Below, piece after piece: positions 18,464 through 27,932 of a stretch of 42,073 nt of DNA. Under the pieces are notes generated by a model, which had not been told where the DNA came from, searched no databases, and worked only from the letters and a program-made list of their open reading frames with translations. The translations under genes were made by a program, and so were the position numbers. Where the stretch lies: contig JAAYCD010000108.1 of assembly GCA_012744375.1 (NCBI GenBank), positions 1-42,073 on the forward strand, read 5' to 3'. The stretch is from Erysipelotrichaceae bacterium (lineage in GTDB: Bacteria; Bacillota_I; Bacilli_A; RFN20; CAG-826). Within the stretch, counting starts at the first letter, position 1, and every line of letters starts with the position of its first letter.

Positions 18464-20869
18464 ATGTTTGCAAATAAACAATCATTCAAAGTAGAATACG
18501 CAAAACGATTAATAGAAACTTACGGAGTAACAGTAGAAAAAAGTCACATTAGTGAAAGATTCCAAATACTTGGACAAATGGTTAGAGATTTCGCCAATAT
18601 CGACTGGGAAAAAACATACGATAAGGCGATTAACAAAGATCAAAAAACTTTGATTTACTTCTCAATGGAGTTTTTAATTGGTCGCTTATTGCTAAATAAT
18701 TTACAAAACATGGGCATTTATGATGTCGTTAAAGAAGGCTTAAGCGATTTTAATATTGATATTAATGAACTAGAACAAGTCGAAAGCGATGCAGGGCTTG
18801 GTAATGGTGGTTTAGGGCGCTTAGCAGCTTGTTTTTTGGATAGTATTGCTTCGCTAGGTTATCTTGGCCATGGAAACTGCATCCGTTATGCCTATGGCTT
18901 TTTCCGTCAACGCATCGTTAATGGAAAACAAGTTGAATTGCCCGATCAATGGTTAACTGATGGTAATCCTTGGGAAATTAGAAAGCCAAAATATGCGGTA
19001 GAAGTCAAGTTCTACGGTCGTCCTGAAACATATTTGAAAGCCGACGGCACATTTGGAATAAAAACAACGCAAACGGTGAATGTTAGAGCAGTGCCTTACG
19101 ACGTACCAATTGTTGGTTATAGAAATCACGTGACAAATACATTAAGACTATGGAATGCCGAACCTTCTTCTACGCCATTACCTAAAGGCATTTCATTTAA
19201 AGAATACTGCAATGCCTTAGCGGAACTATGCCATGGTTTATATCCCGATGATAGTACTGAAGAAGGTAGAATCCTCCGTCTCCGTCAACAATATTTTTTG
19301 GTATCAGCAGGTTTACAGGCGACTTTTCTTTCATATTTCCGTCATCACGGTACTTTAGTTGGCATTCATCGTCAGTATGTATTTCAACTTAACGACACCC
19401 ACCCAATTTTAGCTATCCCAGAAATGATGCGTATCATGATGGATGAATACGAGATGGGATGGGATGAATCTTGGAATGAAGTCAAACAAGCAATGGCTTT
19501 TACCAATCACACAGTTATGCCTGAAGCTTTAGAAAAATGGCCAGTCAACTATGTACAAAATCTCGTTCCTAGAGTGTTTATGATTATTGAAGAAATTAAT
19601 CGCCGTTTTAATTTAGAGATGGTGGAAAATCACGTTCCAGAAGTTGCGCGTCACCAAATGAATATTATCAAGGATGGTCAAATTCACATGTGCAATTTAG
19701 CCATCTATGCATCTTTTTCGGTTAACGGTGTCGCTGCTTTACATACCGAAATCTTAAAAAAGATTACTTTCAAAGATTTTTATGCCTATACTCCAGATAA
19801 GTTTAACAATAAAACTAATGGTGTCACCCATCGTCGCTGGTTAGTGTACGCTAATCCTAAACTAGCTAATTTAATTAGCGAAAAAATCGGCGAACAATGG
19901 ATTACTGACATGCCAGAAATTAAAAAATTTGCCGACTATCAAGATGATGAAGAAGTTTTGAGTAAACTCGCTGAAATTAAAAAAGAAAACAAAATCGCGC
20001 TAGCAAAGTACATAAAAGAACATCAAGGCATTGATGTTGATGTTAACGCCATCTTTGATGTGCAAATCAAACGTCTGCATGCTTATAAAAGGCAGTTATT
20101 AAATATTTTCCACGTCATCTACTTGTATTTAAGGATGAAAGAGGATAAAAACTTTAGAATTTATCCGCGTGTCTTTATCTTTGGGGCAAAAGCCGCACCT
20201 AGCTATGTATATGCAAAGAAAATTATTGAACTCATTCTAGCGGTTGCAGAAGTAATCAATGCTGATCCTGATACTGCTGATTTCTTAAAAGTTGTCTTTA
20301 TTGAAAACTATGGCGTGTCGTTAGCCGAACTAATCATCCCTGCCGCAGATGTTTCCGAACAAATTTCGACTGCCGGCAAAGAGGCAAGCGGCACATCAAA
20401 TATGAAGCTGATGATGAATGGCGCTATTACATTAGGTACCATGGACGGGGCTAATATTGAAATTGTCGAACATGCGGGAAAAGAAAATGCTGTAATTTTT
20501 GGTTTAACCGCTGAAGAAGTCGAGAAGCACAATCAATTGGCCGATATTAATCCTTGGGATATCTACCACAAAGACAAAAGAGTAAAAGCGGTACTTGATT
20601 CCTTATTCAATAGTGCTTGGTCAGGCTATAAACATGACCGCTTTGCAATGATCTTTGATGAAATTATGAATAAACGCGATGAGTATTATATTTTGACTGA
20701 TTTTGCAAGTTACCTTGAAGCACAAGAAAAAATTGATAAACTATATCGTAATCAAAAAGTGTGGCAAAAGATGTGCATTAATAATATTGCCAACTCCGCA
20801 TATTTCAGTAGTGACCGTACAATCGAAAGTTATGCCAAAGAAACTTGGCATTTAGAAAAGGTGAAATAA
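18464..20869 (+). CDS. glgP: Glycogen/starch phosphorylase
   Basis: GNGGLGRLAACFLDS, QVKR-type IKRLHAYKRQLLN, PLP-site region EASGTSNMKLMMNGAITLGTMDGAN; SD AGGAGA. Confidence 0.96.
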   Translation: MFANKQSFKVEYAKRLIETYGVTVEKSHISERFQILGQMVRDFANIDWEKTYDKAINKDQKTLIYFSMEFLIGRLLLNNLQNMGIYDVVKEGLSDFNIDINELEQVESDAGLGNGGLGRLAACFLDSIASLGYLGHGNCIRYAYGFFRQRIVNGKQVELPDQWLTDGNPWEIRKPKYAVEVKFYGRPETYLKADGTFGIKTTQTVNVRAVPYDVPIVGYRNHVTNTLRLWNAEPSSTPLPKGISFKEYCNALAELCHGLYPDDSTEEGRILRLRQQYFLVSAGLQATFLSYFRHHGTLVGIHRQYVFQLNDTHPILAIPEMMRIMMDEYEMGWDESWNEVKQAMAFTNHTVMPEALEKWPVNYVQNLVPRVFMIIEEINRRFNLEMVENHVPEVARHQMNIIKDGQIHMCNLAIYASFSVNGVAALHTEILKKITFKDFYAYTPDKFNNKTNGVTHRRWLVYANPKLANLISEKIGEQWITDMPEIKKFADYQDDEEVLSKLAEIKKENKIALAKYIKEHQGIDVDVNAIFDVQIKRLHAYKRQLLNIFHVIYLYLRMKEDKNFRIYPRVFIFGAKAAPSYVYAKKIIELILAVAEVINADPDTADFLKVVFIENYGVSLAELIIPAADVSEQISTAGKEASGTSNMKLMMNGAITLGTMDGANIEIVEHAGKENAVIFGLTAEEVEKHNQLADINPWDIYHKDKRVKAVLDSLFNSAWSGYKHDRFAMIFDEIMNKRDEYYILTDFASYLEAQEKIDKLYRNQKVWQKMCINNIANSAYFSSDRTIESYAKETWHLEKVK

Positions 20870-20872
20870 TTT

Positions 20873-21364
20873 ATGACGATTGACCTGACAAACTTATATC
20901 TTCAGCAAAGCGAATTAGACGAAACAATTGCCAGAAATCACGACGTGAGTTACGAATCAACGCGTGATAGAAGGATACTGGCCTTACTTGTAGAGCTTGG
21001 TGAATTCGCTAATGCTACTCGCTGTTTTAAGTATTGGTCAAATAAAAAAAGTGAAGACCAACATATTGTTTTAGATGAATATGTTGATGGTTTACATTTC
21101 TTTCTTTCTTTAGGTTTAGATATCAATGTTTCAAAAAAGATTTATCACCGTACGAAGTATGAAGACTCCTTAACTAAGCAAATCTTGAAGACATATCGTT
21201 TGCTTTGTGCTTTTCTTGTTAATCAAGATGAAGCAAGTTACATTCGTGCTTTTCAAGCGTTTTTAAATATCGTTCCTTTATTAAAGGTAAGGTGGTCGAC
21301 TATTGAAAAAGCATATTTAAAAAAGCTCGACGTGAACTATAATCGTCAGAACAATAATTACTAA
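20873..21364 (+). CDS. All-alpha dimeric dUTPase family protein (dUTPase_2-like)
   Basis: ELGEFANATRCFKYWSNKK...VLDEYVDGLHFFLSLG matches the all-alpha NTP pyrophosphatase/dUTPase motif arrangement. Confidence 0.82.
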   Translation: MTIDLTNLYLQQSELDETIARNHDVSYESTRDRRILALLVELGEFANATRCFKYWSNKKSEDQHIVLDEYVDGLHFFLSLGLDINVSKKIYHRTKYEDSLTKQILKTYRLLCAFLVNQDEASYIRAFQAFLNIVPLLKVRWSTIEKAYLKKLDVNYNRQNNNY

Positions 21365-21365
21365 T

Positions 21366-21803
21366 CTATTGATTTAAAAGGCTTAAAATTTCCTCTTCGT
21401 TAAAGACGGCGACGCCCTTTTGTTTTAAATATTTCGCGGTTACACCCATGCCATTAACAAGTTTTCCTGAGAAAGAACCATCATAAACTTGATGGACACC
21501 ACAGGAAGGAGATCTTTCTTTTAAGATAGCAATGCGAATGTTTAAATATAAGCAAATGTTATAAGCAAGCTCTGCTCCTTTTTCAAAATAAGCAGTCACT
21601 TCTTTACCTTTATTATCAAAAACTTTGTGATTTTTTTGTTCGCTTGGGTTTCTTGGAACAAGTAAACCACCTTCAACCTCAGGACAAAATGGAATGAGTT
21701 CATATTTTTCCATCAGTTGTTTTATTAAGGGTGTGTAGTTACTTCTTCCGTCGTATCTTACTTTGTCTCCAACGAGACAAGCAGAAATTAAAATCTTTTC
21801 CAT
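21366..21803 (-). CDS. DUF523 family protein
   Basis: ILISACLVGDKVRYDGRSN, FCPEVEGGLLVPRNPSEQ, LKERSPSCGVHQVYDGSFSGKLVNGMGVTAKYL; TAG stop. Confidence 0.88.
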   Translation of the reverse strand: MEKILISACLVGDKVRYDGRSNYTPLIKQLMEKYELIPFCPEVEGGLLVPRNPSEQKNHKVFDNKGKEVTAYFEKGAELAYNICLYLNIRIAILKERSPSCGVHQVYDGSFSGKLVNGMGVTAKYLKQKGVAVFNEEEILSLLNQ

Positions 21804-21811
21804 ACCCGTCT

Positions 21812-21840
21812 ATTTTAATCATCTTTATATGATTGTGCAA
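21812..21840 (-). promoter_or_regulatory. Promoter for the DUF523 gene
   Basis: Minus strand TTGCAC (21840-21835), 17-nt spacer, TAAAAT (21817-21812), only 8 nt before ATG. Confidence 0.65.
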
Positions 21841-21941
21841 TAAACAATTCAGCAGTTTTTTAAATATTATTTAATCGTTATAAATAACAATTAAAAATTT
21901 ACCGTAAACAAATAATATTGTTTCATAGTATGATATTAAAT

Positions 21942-22577
21942 ATGGAACATAATTTCACTTATATTCATGAAAATAAAGAGTATCAAGTGCTCGTTATATA
22001 TAAACGAATTAAAAACATCCATTATCGTTATATTGGCACTAGTTTTGTTATCTCTTGTCCGAATAGAACTAGTATCACCACTTTAAAAAGTGGGTTAGAT
22101 AAATTTGCCGGAAAACTCATTTCTAGACACATCACATTCCAAACGGAAACCGATTCATATATTTACATCTTTGGAAAAAAATATGAGCTTGCTTATCCAG
22201 GAAATATTTCCGTCAAAAGCCAAGAAATAAGCTTTAAAACTAAAGATGAATTACATAAAAAAATAAAGAAATTTTTCTTGACTTACTTAACCCAAATAAC
22301 CCATAAAGCTTCTATAGAAATGGGTGCGCCTTTTTACACTGTTAAATTAAGAAAAATGCGTTCGCGTTTAGGCTCTAATCACCGCAAAAACAAAACGATT
22401 ACTTATTCTTATTCATTAATACATTTTTCAGAAGAAATAATAAAGTCAGTTATCATACATGAATTGGCCCATTGTTTTGTCTTTAATCATGGGCAAAAGT
22501 TTTATGACATTCTATATAAATATTGCCCCAATTATGATGAATGTCGTCGTAAATTACTGAAAGTTGAGCTTAACTAA
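21942..22577 (+). CDS. YgjP-like (M48-related) zinc metallopeptidase
   Basis: HELAHCFVFNHGQKFYDIL zinc site, LRKMRSRLGSNHRKNKTITYS; start trimmed to MEHNF. Confidence 0.85.
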   Translation: MEHNFTYIHENKEYQVLVIYKRIKNIHYRYIGTSFVISCPNRTSITTLKSGLDKFAGKLISRHITFQTETDSYIYIFGKKYELAYPGNISVKSQEISFKTKDELHKKIKKFFLTYLTQITHKASIEMGAPFYTVKLRKMRSRLGSNHRKNKTITYSYSLIHFSEEIIKSVIIHELAHCFVFNHGQKFYDILYKYCPNYDECRRKLLKVELN

Positions 22578-23302
22578 TGCATACTATCATATCTAAAAAT
22601 AATCAAAAAGTAAAAGAAGCATATGCTCTTAAACAAAAGAAAGAACGTCAAGAAAAAGGGCTTTTCCTAATGGAAGGAAGAAAAAACCTAGATATGGCAT
22701 TAGCCTATGGTCAGGTGGATACCATTTTTACAATGATTGATTTGCCTGACATTGATCCTGAAATCGAAATATGTCATGTCAATAAAGAAGTAATTGATAA
22801 ACTAGCCTTTTCTGAATGTCCTGAAGGCGTTGTTTTTGTCGCACGAACTCTTAAACCAAAAATGAAGAAAAAGAATCTGCATAAAATAATATATTTGGAT
22901 GGCGTTAGTGATCCAGGAAACTTAGGGACAATGATTCGTACCGCGACAGCATTTAATTTTGACGCGATTGTTCTTGCAAAGGGTAGTGTAGATATCTATA
23001 ACGAAAAAGTCCTAGCAGCTACTAAAGGAAGCGTCTTTTTAATTGATGCTTATTACGATGATTTAGCCAACTATAAAAAGACACACAAGATTATCGTCTC
23101 GACGCTTGACAAACCTTCGCTGCCATTAAACGAGTTGCCAAAACTAGAAAATTTTGTTCTGGTTTTAGGTAATGAAAGTCATGGTGTAAGTCCAACGTCT
23201 TTAGCTTTAGCGGATATAAAGGTTAATATCCCCATCTCAAATAAAGTTGACTCCTTAAACGTGGCTGTAGCCGCGAGTATATTCATGCATCATCTGCAAT
23301 AG
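22577..23302 (+). CDS. SPOUT/TrmH-family RNA 2'-O-ribose methyltransferase
   Basis: LDGVSDPGNLGTMIRTA, VLVLGNESHGVSP, IPISNKVDSLNVAVAASI; upstream of pheST as in Bacilli; TAG stop. Confidence 0.9.
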   Translation: MHTIISKNNQKVKEAYALKQKKERQEKGLFLMEGRKNLDMALAYGQVDTIFTMIDLPDIDPEIEICHVNKEVIDKLAFSECPEGVVFVARTLKPKMKKKNLHKIIYLDGVSDPGNLGTMIRTATAFNFDAIVLAKGSVDIYNEKVLAATKGSVFLIDAYYDDLANYKKTHKIIVSTLDKPSLPLNELPKLENFVLVLGNESHGVSPTSLALADIKVNIPISNKVDSLNVAVAASIFMHHLQ

Positions 23303-23360
23303 TTTAGTTGCTAATCATTATTAAATTGACAATTTACTAATGTAAGAAGTTTTTTTGTGC

Positions 23361-23366
23361 TATAAT
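23361..23366 (+). promoter_or_regulatory. Extended -10 promoter (TGCTATAAT) for pheST
   Basis: TGn-TATAAT 29 nt upstream of the pheS ATG; SD GAGGG in leader. Confidence 0.6.
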
Positions 23367-23395
23367 CATTAACGATTTATTAGCGAGGGTTGAAC

Positions 23396-24433
23396 ATGGA
23401 AAAAGAAACTCTATTACTATTACAAAACGCTGCCTTAAAGCAAATTGAAGAAGCGGACAATAGCGAAGCTTTGAATAATGTCCGTAACACTTTTCTTTCA
23501 AAGAAAAGCGAACTATCTTCTTTGATGAGCCAACTCGGTACTTTGTCTAGTGAACAAAGAAAAGAATATGGTCAAGTCATTAATGGGGTGCGTGTCACAA
23601 TTACTAATGCTATCGAACAAAAAATGGCACTTTTAAAAGCTAAAGAACTTGAAGCGAAATTAGCCAGAGAAACAATCGATATTACTCTACCGGGAAAAGA
23701 AGGTAGTGTCGGAGCAAGAAACCCATTTTATGTCATTGAAGAAGAGATGATTGAAATCTTTTTAGGCATGGGTTTTGAAATAGCTGATGGTCCAGAAGTA
23801 GAAAGTGACCATTATAACTTTGAGTTAATGAATATTCCTAAAGATCACCCATCTCGCGATATGCAAGATACCTTTTATATCGACGATAATAACTTATTAA
23901 GAACTCACACTTCTCCAGTTCAAGCGCGCGTCATGCAAGCAAAAAAAGAAGGGCCAATTAGAGTCATTTGCCCAGGTAAAACATACCGCCGTGACGATGA
24001 TGATGCAACTCACTCACATCAATTTGCACAAATTGAAGGCTTAGTAGTCGACAAAGATATTAATATTGGCCACTTAAAAGCCACGCTTGAATTATTCGTG
24101 AAAAAAATGTTCGGTGAAAAACGCGAAATTAGATTAAGAAGTTCTTATTTCCCTTTTACTGAGCCGAGCGTTGAAGTTGATATTACTTGCGCTAATTGTG
24201 GAGGTAAAGGGTGTTCCATGTGTAAAGGTACCGGTTATATCGAAATCTTAGGTGCTGGTATGGTCCATCCAAACGTTTTGAAAATGAGCGGTTATGACCC
24301 GGAAGTTTATAGCGGCTTTGCCTTTGGTGTCGGTATTGAACGCGTGGCGATTTTGCGCTATGGCATTGATGATATTCGTAAGTTTTATCAAAATGATGTC
24401 CGTTTTATTCGGCAATTCAAAAAAGCAAGCTAG
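23396..24433 (+). CDS. pheS: Phenylalanyl-tRNA synthetase alpha subunit
   Basis: [67 protein letters not shown] stop. Confidence 0.97.
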   Translation: MEKETLLLLQNAALKQIEEADNSEALNNVRNTFLSKKSELSSLMSQLGTLSSEQRKEYGQVINGVRVTITNAIEQKMALLKAKELEAKLARETIDITLPGKEGSVGARNPFYVIEEEMIEIFLGMGFEIADGPEVESDHYNFELMNIPKDHPSRDMQDTFYIDDNNLLRTHTSPVQARVMQAKKEGPIRVICPGKTYRRDDDDATHSHQFAQIEGLVVDKDINIGHLKATLELFVKKMFGEKREIRLRSSYFPFTEPSVEVDITCANCGGKGCSMCKGTGYIEILGAGMVHPNVLKMSGYDPEVYSGFAFGVGIERVAILRYGIDDIRKFYQNDVRFIRQFKKAS

Positions 24434-24445
24434 GAGGAAGTAACT

Positions 24446-26845
24446 ATGTTAGTCAGTTTAAAAAACGTTAGTAAATATGTTTCTTTAGATGGTTTGACCG
24501 CTGAAGAAATCGCCGATAAGTTAACTTTTTCCGGTGTTGAAGTTGAAGAAGTTGGGCGCTTAGCTAGTGGTAGTCATTTAGTCATTGGTGAAGTGATTAA
24601 GTGTGAAAAACATCCTAACAGCGATCATCTTCATGTTTTAGATGTGAATCTTGGTAATCAATATGGTGTTACTCAAATAGTGTGTGGTGCCCCTAATGCT
24701 AAAAAAGGACTTAAGGTTATCGTTGCTAGAGTCGGTGCTATTCTTCCACAACTAGATATAAAAAAAGGCAATATTAGAGGGATAGAAAGCAACGGCATGT
24801 GCTGTTCACTACTCGAACTTGGTGTTGATGCTAAATATTTAAGCGAATACCAAAAAGCGGGAATTGAAGAATTACCTTTAGACGCTCCAGTAGGAGAAGA
24901 AAATGTCTTAGGATATTTAGGGTTAGACGATGTTATTTTAAATCTTAAGGTATTAGCTAATCGCCCAGACTTACTTTCTACTATTAATGTCGCAAGAGAA
25001 ATCGGCGCATTATATGCTCGGGAAGTGAAAATTCCTACCTTTTCTACTAACGTATCATTTAACACCAAACTAGTCGTGGGATCTAAAACAAAGAAATGTA
25101 GTCAATTTGCTGGTAGAGAAATTAGAAATATTGTTACTAAACCATCGCCAAAATGGTTAGTTTCTTCACTAATGGCTATGGGCATTAGAAGTATTAATAA
25201 CATTGTTGATATCGGAAACTATGTCATGATGATGACCGGTCAACCCCTTCATATGTATGATGCTGACAAACTTGAAAAAGCCGAGCTTTATGCGCAAGAA
25301 GATTATCAAGGTGATTTTGTTGCTTTAGATGAAAAGACATATAAAGTCATCAAAGGTGATATCGTTATTGCTTCAAACAATGAACCCAAATGTTTGGGTG
25401 GATTGATGGGGGCATTAAATTGTGCTGTTACAGATCAAACTAAAAACATTTATATCGAAGCGGCTTCTTTTGATAGTGCTTCTATTAGAAGAACATCGAA
25501 TCGTTTAGGTTTATTTAGCGAATCTTCTGCTCGTTTTATAAAAGGGACTAATCACTATCAAGCTGAGTTTGTTATGAACTTTGTGACTGCATTAATTAAT
25601 GATCTTTGCGAAACAAATGAAAATAGTAATATTGTTACTTATCAAAGCGAAAAATATGAACCACAAGTCATAAATACAACAGTCGATAAAATTAATAAAC
25701 GCCTAGGAACTAGTTTTACCAAAGTAGAGATTGCTAATGCCTTAAGTAGACTTAATTTTGTCACGAAGTTTAAAAATGATGAAGAATTCTCGACGAGCGT
25801 TCCTGCCTATCGTTTGGATATCACTGGTCCCGCCGACTTAAGCGAAGAAGTCATACGTTTACTAGGCTTTGAGCACGTTAAATCTGTGCTTCCTGCCTTA
25901 GATACTAAAGTAGGTTTGTTAACTACTAGACAAAAAAGAATTAAAAATATCAAAACATACTTGCGTAATAAAGGTTTGGATGAATGCGTCACCTACACAT
26001 TAACTTCGACGAAGAAAATGCATGATTTCAATATCTTAAAGGAAGAAGAACATTACGCTATTATAAATCCTTTAACCGACGAAAGAGTCGTTGTTAGAAC
26101 ACATATTTTAGGTTCTTTACTTGAAGTTGCAAACTATAACATCGCGCGACAAAATAAAAATCTAGCAATCTTTGAAGTTTCTAACATGATCAGCAAAGTT
26201 TCACGGAGTGAACACCTAGCAATTGTATTAGTTGGTAAAAAACAAGGTCAAGGTTTAATGCACGAAGTCGATTATGATTTCTTCGATATGAAAGGTTTAA
26301 TCGAAGGTTTATTTACTACCTTAGGTGTCGAGTCATCTAGATATAAATTTGAAAGACTAGTGGACACTAAAGGTGAATTACATCCAGGCAAATCTGCGAG
26401 CATCATTTTCCAAAATAAAATTATAGGTAAGTTTGGTGAACTTCATCCAAATGCCATAGAAAAATACGACTTAGGGAAAACCTCAGCCGTAGCTTTAGAA
26501 ATTGATCTTGAAGCCTTACTTGAAGCGAAAGTAAGTGAAATAAAGATGGTGCCAATTTCACGTTATCCAAGTGTATCCAGAGACTTAGCTTTTATATTAG
26601 ATAAAGGTATCGCTGCTGGAGATGTAATTAAATATGTGAAAAAAAGTGGTGGTTCTTTAGTCGTAGACTGCCAAGTGTTTGATGTTTATCAAGGTGAACA
26701 TATTGCCGAAGGTAAGAAATCAATGGCAATTACTGTTACTTACTTAAAAGATAACGCCACCTTAACAGAAAAAGAAGTTAGCGATGCAGAAGATAAAATT
26801 AAGTTTGAACTTGCGCGTTCCTTCAAAGCGGAGATTCGTAGTTAA
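24446..26845 (+). CDS. pheT: Phenylalanyl-tRNA synthetase beta subunit
   Basis: tRNA-binding domain, B3/B4, B5 domains, C-terminal FDX-ACB (RYPSVSRDLAFILD). Confidence 0.97.
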   Translation: MLVSLKNVSKYVSLDGLTAEEIADKLTFSGVEVEEVGRLASGSHLVIGEVIKCEKHPNSDHLHVLDVNLGNQYGVTQIVCGAPNAKKGLKVIVARVGAILPQLDIKKGNIRGIESNGMCCSLLELGVDAKYLSEYQKAGIEELPLDAPVGEENVLGYLGLDDVILNLKVLANRPDLLSTINVAREIGALYAREVKIPTFSTNVSFNTKLVVGSKTKKCSQFAGREIRNIVTKPSPKWLVSSLMAMGIRSINNIVDIGNYVMMMTGQPLHMYDADKLEKAELYAQEDYQGDFVALDEKTYKVIKGDIVIASNNEPKCLGGLMGALNCAVTDQTKNIYIEAASFDSASIRRTSNRLGLFSESSARFIKGTNHYQAEFVMNFVTALINDLCETNENSNIVTYQSEKYEPQVINTTVDKINKRLGTSFTKVEIANALSRLNFVTKFKNDEEFSTSVPAYRLDITGPADLSEEVIRLLGFEHVKSVLPALDTKVGLLTTRQKRIKNIKTYLRNKGLDECVTYTLTSTKKMHDFNILKEEEHYAIINPLTDERVVVRTHILGSLLEVANYNIARQNKNLAIFEVSNMISKVSRSEHLAIVLVGKKQGQGLMHEVDYDFFDMKGLIEGLFTTLGVESSRYKFERLVDTKGELHPGKSASIIFQNKIIGKFGELHPNAIEKYDLGKTSAVALEIDLEALLEAKVSEIKMVPISRYPSVSRDLAFILDKGIAAGDVIKYVKKSGGSLVVDCQVFDVYQGEHIAEGKKSMAITVTYLKDNATLTEKEVSDAEDKIKFELARSFKAEIRS

Positions 26846-27348
26846 TGAAAATTAATCGTGCCACTTTACCAATAAAAAAAGACGTAAATATCATCGAGAC
26901 AATTGACTTTAGTATTTATCCGTTTGATGAGCATCACATCCGAAGAGTTGATCGGTGTGAAGTGAAAGTCATTTTGCATGAATTTGAAGATGTCTTAAGT
27001 TGCAAACTAACTGGCACTGCTGAGGTAATTGCCGCATGTTCATATACATTAGATGACGTTCCTTTAAAAGTAAAATTTAAAGAAGATTTCTTCTTCTCTA
27101 ATGAAGAAAATGGCTCAGAAAATATTGACTTTGAACCAAACAATATTATCGATTTAGATCCATACATCATCGCTTTAATTTGCGCTGCTGTGCCACATAA
27201 CTTAGTCAAGCCAGGCGCTACTTTACCAAGTGGTGGAAAAGGCTATCGCGTTTTAACAGAAGAACAATATTTATCGGAGAAAAAGAATAAAAGAAATACC
27301 TCCTTTGACATTTTGGATACTTTAATTACTGACGATGAAGTAAAATAG
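26845..27348 (+). CDS. yceD: YceD/DUF177 family protein
   Basis: CEVKVILHEFEDVLSCKLTGTAEVIAACSYTLDDV...VPHNLVKPGA; TAG stop. Confidence 0.8.
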   Translation: MKINRATLPIKKDVNIIETIDFSIYPFDEHHIRRVDRCEVKVILHEFEDVLSCKLTGTAEVIAACSYTLDDVPLKVKFKEDFFFSNEENGSENIDFEPNNIIDLDPYIIALICAAVPHNLVKPGATLPSGGKGYRVLTEEQYLSEKKNKRNTSFDILDTLITDDEVK

Positions 27349-27376
27349 TCATCTTTAAAATAAAGATAGACACAAT

Positions 27377-27412
27377 AAAATGTTCCGCTAATAAGGAGCA
27401 TTTTCTTTTTTT
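27377..27412 (+). terminator. Intrinsic terminator after pheS-pheT-yceD
   Basis: AAAATGTTCC-GCTAATAA-GGAGCATTTT followed by CTTTTTTTAT (one T:G pair in stem). Confidence 0.75.
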
Positions 27413-27434
27413 ATATTATTTTCTTTCTTAAGTG

Positions 27435-27463
27435 TTGCAATCAGTTACTCCATTTGTAATAAT
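27435..27463 (+). promoter_or_regulatory. mraZ promoter
   Basis: TTGCAA (27435-27440), 16-17 nt spacer, TAATAAT (27457-27463). Confidence 0.6.
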
Positions 27464-27470
27464 AAAGGCA

Positions 27471-27500
27471 CAAGTGGTAGAAAGTGGTAGAAAGTGGTAA
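27471..27500 (+). promoter_or_regulatory. MraZ operator: three 10-bp direct repeats
   Basis: CAAGTGGTAG AAAGTGGTAG AAAGTGGTAA in tandem, ending 2 nt before the mraZ ATG. Confidence 0.85.
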
Positions 27501-27502
27501 AA

Positions 27503-27928
27503 ATGTTTTTTGGAAGTTATAACCATACACTAGATGAAAAAGGTCGCTTGATGATTCCGCGTAAAATGCGTGAACAAGTCGGCGAAGTACTTTATATCAT
27601 GCAGGGCTACGATGGCTCTTTATCACTATATACCGAAACCCGCTATCAAGCATTAGTGGAGGAATATAGTCGCTTATCTTTCAATCAAAGCAAAGTCCGT
27701 GACTATTTACGCCTACAATTCGCTAGCACCTTCGAAATCGAAATCGATAAGTTGGGTCGCATCCAACTTCCTACAGCCTTACTCAGCAAGTTCAACATCT
27801 CACGTGATGTGATGGTACTTGGCATTGGTGACCACATCGAAATTTGGGATAAAACCAAATATGAAGATTATGAGAATTTAAAACGCAACGAGTTCGATGC
27901 CATTGCTGAAGAAATCTCAAATAAGTAA
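27503..27928 (+). CDS. mraZ: Transcriptional regulator MraZ
   Basis: MFFGSYNHTLDEKGRLMIPRKMRE; ATG 27503 preferred over track GTG 27494. Confidence 0.95.
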   Translation: MFFGSYNHTLDEKGRLMIPRKMREQVGEVLYIMQGYDGSLSLYTETRYQALVEEYSRLSFNQSKVRDYLRLQFASTFEIEIDKLGRIQLPTALLSKFNISRDVMVLGIGDHIEIWDKTKYEDYENLKRNEFDAIAEEISNK

Positions 27929-27932
27929 GCGT

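Noticed and set aside
27471-27500. CRISPR or satellite repeat
   Set aside because: Only three 10-bp units without spacers, at the mraZ start; fits an MraZ operator.
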